Source: Amycolatopsis lurida
GTDB lineage: Bacteria; Actinomycetota; Actinomycetes; Mycobacteriales; Pseudonocardiaceae
Direction of reading: 5' to 3'
Length of the DNA stretch: 64,000 nucleotides
Assembly: GCF_900105055.1 (NCBI RefSeq)
Contig: NZ_FNTA01000004.1
Coordinates: forward strand, 2,883,501 to 2,947,500
Part shown: positions 59,603 to 64,000 of the stretch, one piece after another
Layout: each line of letters begins with the position of its first letter
How positions within the stretch are numbered: position 1 is the stretch's first letter
Notes under the pieces: generated by a model
The model's input: the letters and a program-made list of their open reading frames with translations, nothing else
Told to the model about the DNA's origin: nothing
Databases searched by the model: none
Program-made: the position numbers and the translations under genes

Positions 59603-59665
59603 GGTGCCGAAGCTAAGCCTGGCTAAACGATACGTCTAATACGCTCATCTGCCACAATCGATACC

Positions 59666-60565
59666 GTGCTGAATGAAAGGATGACCGCCCAGCTAGCTCC
59701 ACAGCTCGCCCTGCTCACCGCACTCCGCCGCACGACGAACGTCACACGCGCGGCCGAACTGCTCGGCGTCCCACAGCCCACGGTAAGCCGCCGGATCTCG
59801 GCGCTCGGCGAGGCCCTCGGCGCCCCGCTCACGGTCCCCGACGGTCGCGGTATCCGGCTCACCCGCGCCGCCGAGCTGCTGGCCGACGCCGCCGAACGCG
59901 CCCTCGCCGCCGTCGACGCCGGGGTCCGCCAAGCCCGCGAAGAGGTCGACCCCGGATCCGGGCATGTCGTCCTCGGCTTCCTGCACCTGCTCGGCAGGTC
60001 GCTGGTCCCCACGTTGCTCCGCGGCTATCGCGCGGACCATCCGGGCGTTCGTTTCACCCTGGTCCAGGGTTCACGCCAGGACATGGTCGACAGGCTCACC
60101 AGCGGCGAACTCGATCTCGCGCTGCTCGCGCCCGCGCCCGTCGACGACCCGCTGCTCGACACTGCGGTGCTCACCGAGCAGGAGATCTTCCTGTCCGTTC
60201 CGACGTCACACCGCCTCGCCGACCGGCCCAGCGCCGCCATCGAGGACCTCAAGGACGAGGAATTCGTGCTCCTCGAAACCGGCTACGGCCTCCGCACCAT
60301 CACCGACGACCTGTGCGCGGCGGCCGGCTTCGAGCCGAAGATCGCCTTCGAAGGCCAGGAGTCCGACACCGTCCGCGGGCTGGTCGCGGCCGGGCTCGGT
60401 GTCGCGCTGCTCCCCCGTTTCGAGCCGGGCAGCCCCGCGGGGGTCGTCGAAGTCCCGCTGGTGCCACCGGTCGGGCGGACCATCGGGCTGGCCTGGCGTC
60501 GCGACGTGGTCCTGCCGCCCGCCGTGCTGCGGTTCCGGGAGCGGGTCCGCGCGCGGCCCTGGTGA
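59666..60565 (+). CDS. LysR family transcriptional regulator
   Basis: 299 residues. The N-terminal helix-turn-helix reads TNVTRAAELLGVPQPTVSRR. The LysR substrate-binding domain follows, with GHVVLGFLHLLGRSLVPTLL and LVAAGLGVALLPRF. It is divergent from the MFS gene, the usual place for a LysR regulator of an exporter, so it probably activates it in response to a small molecule. GTG 59666 and ATG 59681 are both possible starts; I keep the GTG as the outer limit. A CGTAT direct repeat in the intergenic region may be a binding site. Confidence 0.9.
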   Translation: MLNERMTAQLAPQLALLTALRRTTNVTRAAELLGVPQPTVSRRISALGEALGAPLTVPDGRGIRLTRAAELLADAAERALAAVDAGVRQAREEVDPGSGHVVLGFLHLLGRSLVPTLLRGYRADHPGVRFTLVQGSRQDMVDRLTSGELDLALLAPAPVDDPLLDTAVLTEQEIFLSVPTSHRLADRPSAAIEDLKDEEFVLLETGYGLRTITDDLCAAAGFEPKIAFEGQESDTVRGLVAAGLGVALLPRFEPGSPAGVVEVPLVPPVGRTIGLAWRRDVVLPPAVLRFRERVRARPW

Positions 60566-60634
60566 CGATCGTCAGGGTCGATTCCTGCCGTTCGTCCACC
60601 CCGGGGGCGCGTCGTTTTCGCTAACTTCGGGTGA

Positions 60635-61246
60635 ATGTACGACGACATCGTGGAGTTGGCGGGTGAGAGCCCGAACTGGCTTCAGGCGACGGGGATTCTG
60701 TTCACGGAAGCAGGACTGCTCGCCTTCGCGGGGCTCTTCGCCTGGCTGTTGTGGCGGGCGCGCACTTCGCCCCTCCGGATCGCCGTGGCGCTGCTGCCGC
60801 CCGGCGCAACCGCGATCGCGTACTTGATCAGCGAGGGTCTGAAGACGGTGATCCAGGAGGACCGGCCTTGCCGGAACCTCGTCACGCTCGTCGACTGCCC
60901 GCAGATCGGCGACTGGTCCTTCCCGAGCAACCATTCCACGATCGCGGGAGCGGCCGCCGTCGGCCTGACACTCGCTTGGCGCCGGCTCGCGCCGTGGGTG
61001 CTCCCGGGTGCCCTGCTGATGGGCTTCTCGCGGGTCTTCGTCGGCGCGCACTACCCGCACGACGTACTCGCCGGGCTCGTCCTCGGCTCCGTCACGGCGT
61101 GGCTCGTGTTCCGGTACCTGCAGGGCCCGGCGACCGGGATCGCCCGACGGCTCACCGCCCACGCCGGAGACGCGCCGACCCAGCCCATGCCCAAGGTCGA
61201 CCTGCGGAGCGGTAGCAAAGGTCCCTTGCTCCCGCCCCGCAGGTAA
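60635..61246 (+). CDS. PAP2 family phosphatase (membrane)
   Basis: 203 residues with about five membrane spans. Motifs: KTVIQEDRP (K-x6-RP), FPSNHSTIAG (PSGH-like, here PSNH) and SRVFVGAHYPHDVLAG (SR-x5-H-x3-D). The enzyme removes phosphate from a lipid such as undecaprenyl or phosphatidate phosphate. The final residues (RSGSKGPLLPPRR) are encoded by a family A repeat, so the C-terminal tail was extended by it. The convergent aminopeptidase gene ends 7 bp further on. Confidence 0.9.
   Translation: MYDDIVELAGESPNWLQATGILFTEAGLLAFAGLFAWLLWRARTSPLRIAVALLPPGATAIAYLISEGLKTVIQEDRPCRNLVTLVDCPQIGDWSFPSNHSTIAGAAAVGLTLAWRRLAPWVLPGALLMGFSRVFVGAHYPHDVLAGLVLGSVTAWLVFRYLQGPATGIARRLTAHAGDAPTQPMPKVDLRSGSKGPLLPPRR
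61214..61230. repeat. Family A repeat forming the PAP2 3' end
   Basis: AGCAAAGGTCCCTTGCT is flanked by CTGCGG and CCGCAG arms, enlarging the palindrome. It encodes SKGPLL in the last residues of the PAP2 protein. Convergent transcription from pepA meets here. Confidence 0.85.
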
Positions 61247-61253
61247 CCGCAGG

Positions 61254-62708
61254 TCAGGCGTAGGAGGCGACCAGTTCGACCAGCGTGCGCGCCGCGAAAC
61301 CGGTGGCCCCGGGCACGACGTCGGCGTAGGTCTTGTCGGCCCGCGCGGGGCCGGCGATGTCGAGATGCGCCCACGGCACGTCGCCGACGAACTCCCGCAG
61401 GAACAGCGCCGCGACGATGCCGCCGGGACCACCCGGCGCCTGCCGGACGTCACCGAGCGAGCCCTGCACGGTCTCGGCCAGATCCTCCAGCAGCGGCATC
61501 CGCCACCACGCCTCGCCGACCCGCTCGCCCGCCTTCGTGATCCGTTCCGCGAGGGCGTCTTCGGTGGCGAAGACGCCACCGGTGCGGACGCCGAGGGAGA
61601 CCTTCATGGCGCCGGTCAGGGTCGCCGCGTCGATCACCGCGTCCGGCTTGTGCTTCTTGATGCCGTAGACGAGCGCGTCGGCCAGGACCATGCGGCCCTC
61701 GGCGTCGGTGTTGCCCACCTCGGTGGTCTTGCCGCCGTAGTGCCGGACGATGTCGCCGGGCCGGTACGACGAGCCGGACACGTGGTTTTCGGCGGCGGGC
61801 ACCAGCCCGGTCACCTTCACCGGCAGGCGCAGCGCCGCGATCGCGCGGACCGCGGCGATGATCGCCGCGCCGCCCGCCATGTCGGTGCGCATGAGGTGCA
61901 TGCCGTCAGCCGGTTTGATCGAAAGACCACCGGTGTCGAAGGTGATGCCCTTGCCGACGAGCAGCAGATGCGTCGTCGCCCCGCGCGGCCGGTATTCCAG
62001 CTCGATGAGCCGCGGCGGCGCGGCCGACCCGCCGCCGACGGCGAGCACGCCGCCGAAGCCCTGCTCGGCCAGCCACTTCTCGTCCCGCGCCGTCACGGTC
62101 AGGTTCGGGATGCCACCGGCGACCCGGGCGGCCGTGTCGGCGAGCCAAGCGGGGGTCTTGACGTTCGACGGCGTGTTCGCCAGATCGCGCGCGAACGCGG
62201 CGGCCGCGGCGAGTTCGCGGACCCGCTCCAAATCGACTTCGTGACGTGTGATCAAGCGCACGGTCCGCAGGCTCGGCTTCGGGTCCTCGGCCGTCACCGT
62301 GAACCGGTAACCGCCGAGCAGCAGCCCGAACGCCAGTTCCTCGACGTGCTCGGCGCCCGCGTCTTCGGGCAGTTCGACGGCGAAGGCGCGGAACGCCTTC
62401 TTCCCCGCCTTGACGTCTTCTTCCAGCGCCGACGAAACGGCGCGGACCAGAGCGGCACCGGCCTTGCGGTACTGCTTCGGCTCACCGTCGCCGACACCCG
62501 CCAGCCAGCGGACGCCGCCGGTCGGCACGGTCTGCACGTCACCGGCCCTGCCGGTCGGCCGCACGCCGCCGATCTCCGCGAGTCCGGCGTCACCGTCCTC
62601 TTCGGACGGCGCGGCGATCAGCGTGGCCAGCGGCGTACCGCGCCGTAGGTCGTCCGAGACCTCGAGTTCGAGCAGCTTCCCCGGAACGGGGGGTAGCGGG
62701 TTACGCAC
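61254..62708 (-). CDS. pepA: Leucyl aminopeptidase
   Basis: 484 residues. The C-terminal M17 domain shows the metal and catalytic segments VGKGITFDTGGLSIKP, MRTDMAGGA and NTDAEGRMVLADALVYG. The N-terminal regulatory domain covers about 150 residues. It is a cytoplasmic hexameric zinc aminopeptidase that releases N-terminal leucine and other residues during protein turnover; PepA is also a DNA-binding protein in E. coli. The GTG start follows GAGG at a distance. It converges on the PAP2 gene. Confidence 0.93.
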   Translation of the reverse strand: MRNPLPPVPGKLLELEVSDDLRRGTPLATLIAAPSEEDGDAGLAEIGGVRPTGRAGDVQTVPTGGVRWLAGVGDGEPKQYRKAGAALVRAVSSALEEDVKAGKKAFRAFAVELPEDAGAEHVEELAFGLLLGGYRFTVTAEDPKPSLRTVRLITRHEVDLERVRELAAAAAFARDLANTPSNVKTPAWLADTAARVAGGIPNLTVTARDEKWLAEQGFGGVLAVGGGSAAPPRLIELEYRPRGATTHLLLVGKGITFDTGGLSIKPADGMHLMRTDMAGGAAIIAAVRAIAALRLPVKVTGLVPAAENHVSGSSYRPGDIVRHYGGKTTEVGNTDAEGRMVLADALVYGIKKHKPDAVIDAATLTGAMKVSLGVRTGGVFATEDALAERITKAGERVGEAWWRMPLLEDLAETVQGSLGDVRQAPGGPGGIVAALFLREFVGDVPWAHLDIAGPARADKTYADVVPGATGFAARTLVELVASYA

Positions 62709-62798
62709 AGTGAGCGACCTCCGGGCGCAGATGAACCGCGACCCCGGCCTCCGAAGGGAGACCGGGGTGCGGGTGGTTGAACGTTGGTGCGGTCCGGC

Positions 62799-62966
62799 TC
62801 AGCCGGTGACCTCCTGCAAGGCCGCGCCGAGATCCTTCGCTTCTTCCGCGGAGAGTTCGACGACGAGGCGCCCACCACCTTCGAGTGGTACGCGCATCAC
62901 GAGGCCCCGCCCCTCCTTAGTCACTTCGAGGGGACCATCTCCGGTCCGGGGCTTCATGGCCGCCAT
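62799..62966 (-). CDS. DUF3117 domain-containing protein
   Basis: 55 residues, starting MAAMKPRTGDGPLEVTKEGR and ending ELSAEEAKDLGAALQEVTG. It is the DUF3117 family, conserved and small in actinobacteria (Rv1211 in M. tuberculosis). Its role is unknown. GGAGGGAG lies 6 nt before the ATG, which excludes the longer frame upstream. It lies between the pepA and enoyl-CoA hydratase genes and is transcribed like pepA. Confidence 0.9.
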   Translation of the reverse strand: MAAMKPRTGDGPLEVTKEGRGLVMRVPLEGGGRLVVELSAEEAKDLGAALQEVTG

Positions 62967-63161
62967 AGCGTGCTCCCTCCGTCTCAACCGGCGCGCCCGG
63001 GTCGCGCTCGTCAAAGCCAGCCGGGTCTACTGTCCATTGTCCCTCATCAGCGGCCGAGCGCGAACGCGGACCGATCTTTTGCCGCCGTATCGGTGCTGGT
63101 ATGCGGCTCGCGAGGCTGAAAGACTCGTCTCAGACCGCAGTTTCGCCGACTAGGAGATCCC

Positions 63162-63956
63162 GTGACCACATCCGACGTTCTGCTGACCGCCGACGCCGAT
63201 GGCGTGCGCACCTTCACGCTGAACCGGCCGCAGGCGTACAACTCGCTGACCGTCGAACTCAAGGAACTGCTGCTGGCGGGCCTGACCGAGGCCGCGGCCG
63301 ACGACAGTGTCCGCGCGGTCGTGCTGACCGGTTCGGGCAAGGCGTTCTGCGCCGGGCAGGACCTGAAAGAGCATGTCGGGCTGCTGCAGGCGGGTGACCC
63401 CGCGCCGCTACACACGGTCAAGGAGCACTACAACCCGATCGTCAAGACCATCGTCGGGATGCCGAAGCCGGTCATCGCGGCGGTGAACGGCCCGGCGGCC
63501 GGCGCGGGCGCTGCCTTCGCGTACGCGAGCGACCTCCGGATCGCGGCGACGTCGGCGAACTTCCTGATGGCGTTCGCGAACGTCGGCCTCGGCCCGGACT
63601 CGGGCGCGTCGTGGACGTTGCAGCGGCTGATCGGTCTCGGCCGCGCGGCCGAGCTGATGCTGCTGGCGCGCACGGTCGACGCCGCCGAAGCGCTGACACT
63701 GGGACTGGTCAGCGAAGTCGTTCCGGACGAGGAACTGGCCGCCCGCGCGCAGAAGGTCGCCGCGAAGCTCGCGGCCGGCCCGACGGTCGCGTACGCGAAG
63801 ATCAAGAACGTCCTGTCCGTCGCCGCCGAGTCGTCCCTCGAAACCGCGCTGGCGGCCGAGGACGAGGCCCAGACCGCGCTCGGCGCGACCGCCGACCACA
63901 CCGAGGCCGTCGAGGCCTTCGTGGGCAAGCGCAAGCCGAACTTCCAGGGCAAGTAG
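63162..63956 (+). CDS. Enoyl-CoA hydratase/isomerase family protein
   Basis: 264 residues of the crotonase fold. Segments TLNRPQAYNSLTVELKEL, LTGSGKAFCAGQDLKEHVGL and AAVNGPAAGAGAAFAYASDL are diagnostic. The oxyanion-hole glycines are present; the GQDLKEH form is seen in PaaG-like isomerases, so hydratase and isomerase roles both remain open. GTG 63162 follows TAGGAG. It is the last gene; the 44 bp after it begin a palindrome-like stretch (GTGAAAGGTCCTTTCC, 63973-63988) cut by the window edge. Confidence 0.9.
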   Translation: MTTSDVLLTADADGVRTFTLNRPQAYNSLTVELKELLLAGLTEAAADDSVRAVVLTGSGKAFCAGQDLKEHVGLLQAGDPAPLHTVKEHYNPIVKTIVGMPKPVIAAVNGPAAGAGAAFAYASDLRIAATSANFLMAFANVGLGPDSGASWTLQRLIGLGRAAELMLLARTVDAAEALTLGLVSEVVPDEELAARAQKVAAKLAAGPTVAYAKIKNVLSVAAESSLETALAAEDEAQTALGATADHTEAVEAFVGKRKPNFQGK

Positions 63957-64000
63957 CCGCACGCGGCGTGCTGTGAAAGGTCCTTTCCTTGCAAATTTTG

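Noticed and set aside
1..64000. tRNA, rRNA, CRISPR arrays and biosynthetic clusters
   Set aside because: I looked for cloverleaf-like stretches, arrays of regular repeats and modular synthase motifs and saw none. Small RNAs cannot be excluded by eye.

Overview
The window is high-GC actinobacterial chromosome. Many genes start with GTG, stop/start overlaps of the ATGA/GTGA type are common, and the gene neighbourhoods match actinomycetes. The protein content, the nitrate-assimilation pair and the abundant palindromic intergenic repeats suggest a Pseudonocardiaceae member, probably Amycolatopsis. The genus is an inference. No rRNA, tRNA, CRISPR array, prophage or biosynthetic gene cluster was recognised.

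Layout. Positions 1-3.2 kb hold an assimilatory nitrate reductase and an NirB-like flavoprotein cut by the window edge. 3.4-6.9 kb is a PadR regulator with an ABC exporter. 8.9-13.2 kb (moeZ, a DUF3152 zincin, an alpha/beta hydrolase, a TetR regulator) and 20.3-24.8 kb (DUF3107, a ferritin-like protein, an RhlE helicase, a beta-propeller protein) resemble the two halves of the M. tuberculosis Rv3206c-Rv3212 neighbourhood. About 7 kb of accessory genes separates them: an exported amidohydrolase, an AhpD-like protein, a diiron oxygenase with its TetR regulator and a DUF4873 protein, and a polytopic membrane protein. 25-31.8 kb is housekeeping and unknown genes: RecB-type nuclease, MarC, PHP phosphoesterase, PH-domain protein, NUDIX, DUF2332, MaoC.

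31.9-57.2 kb resembles the mycobacterial sigE-to-corA region: corA, lpqY-sugABC, a general stress protein, an MgtE-N/CBS protein with DUF1003, mrp, tatB, htrA, rseA, sigE and a divergent O-methyltransferase. It is interspersed with local genes, including an NPP1-type cytolysin, a drug exporter with its TetR, and a metallophosphoesterase/ParB-like pair. An IS30-family element (57324-58410) has inserted into an intergenic palindrome next to an MFS exporter/LysR pair. A PAP2 phosphatase, leucyl aminopeptidase, a DUF3117 protein and an enoyl-CoA hydratase close the window.

Three things stand out. (1) The corA leader carries a 27-codon ORF with a ten-base perfect Shine-Dalgarno sequence and a PLP-then-basic-then-Phe peptide resembling Mg2+-sensing leader peptides; a 38-residue membrane protein follows corA. 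(2) Several families of near-perfect palindromes sit mainly at convergent gene ends, and one family also lies in frame inside two proteins. (3) Several clean operators and an ECF-type promoter upstream of sigE are readable directly.
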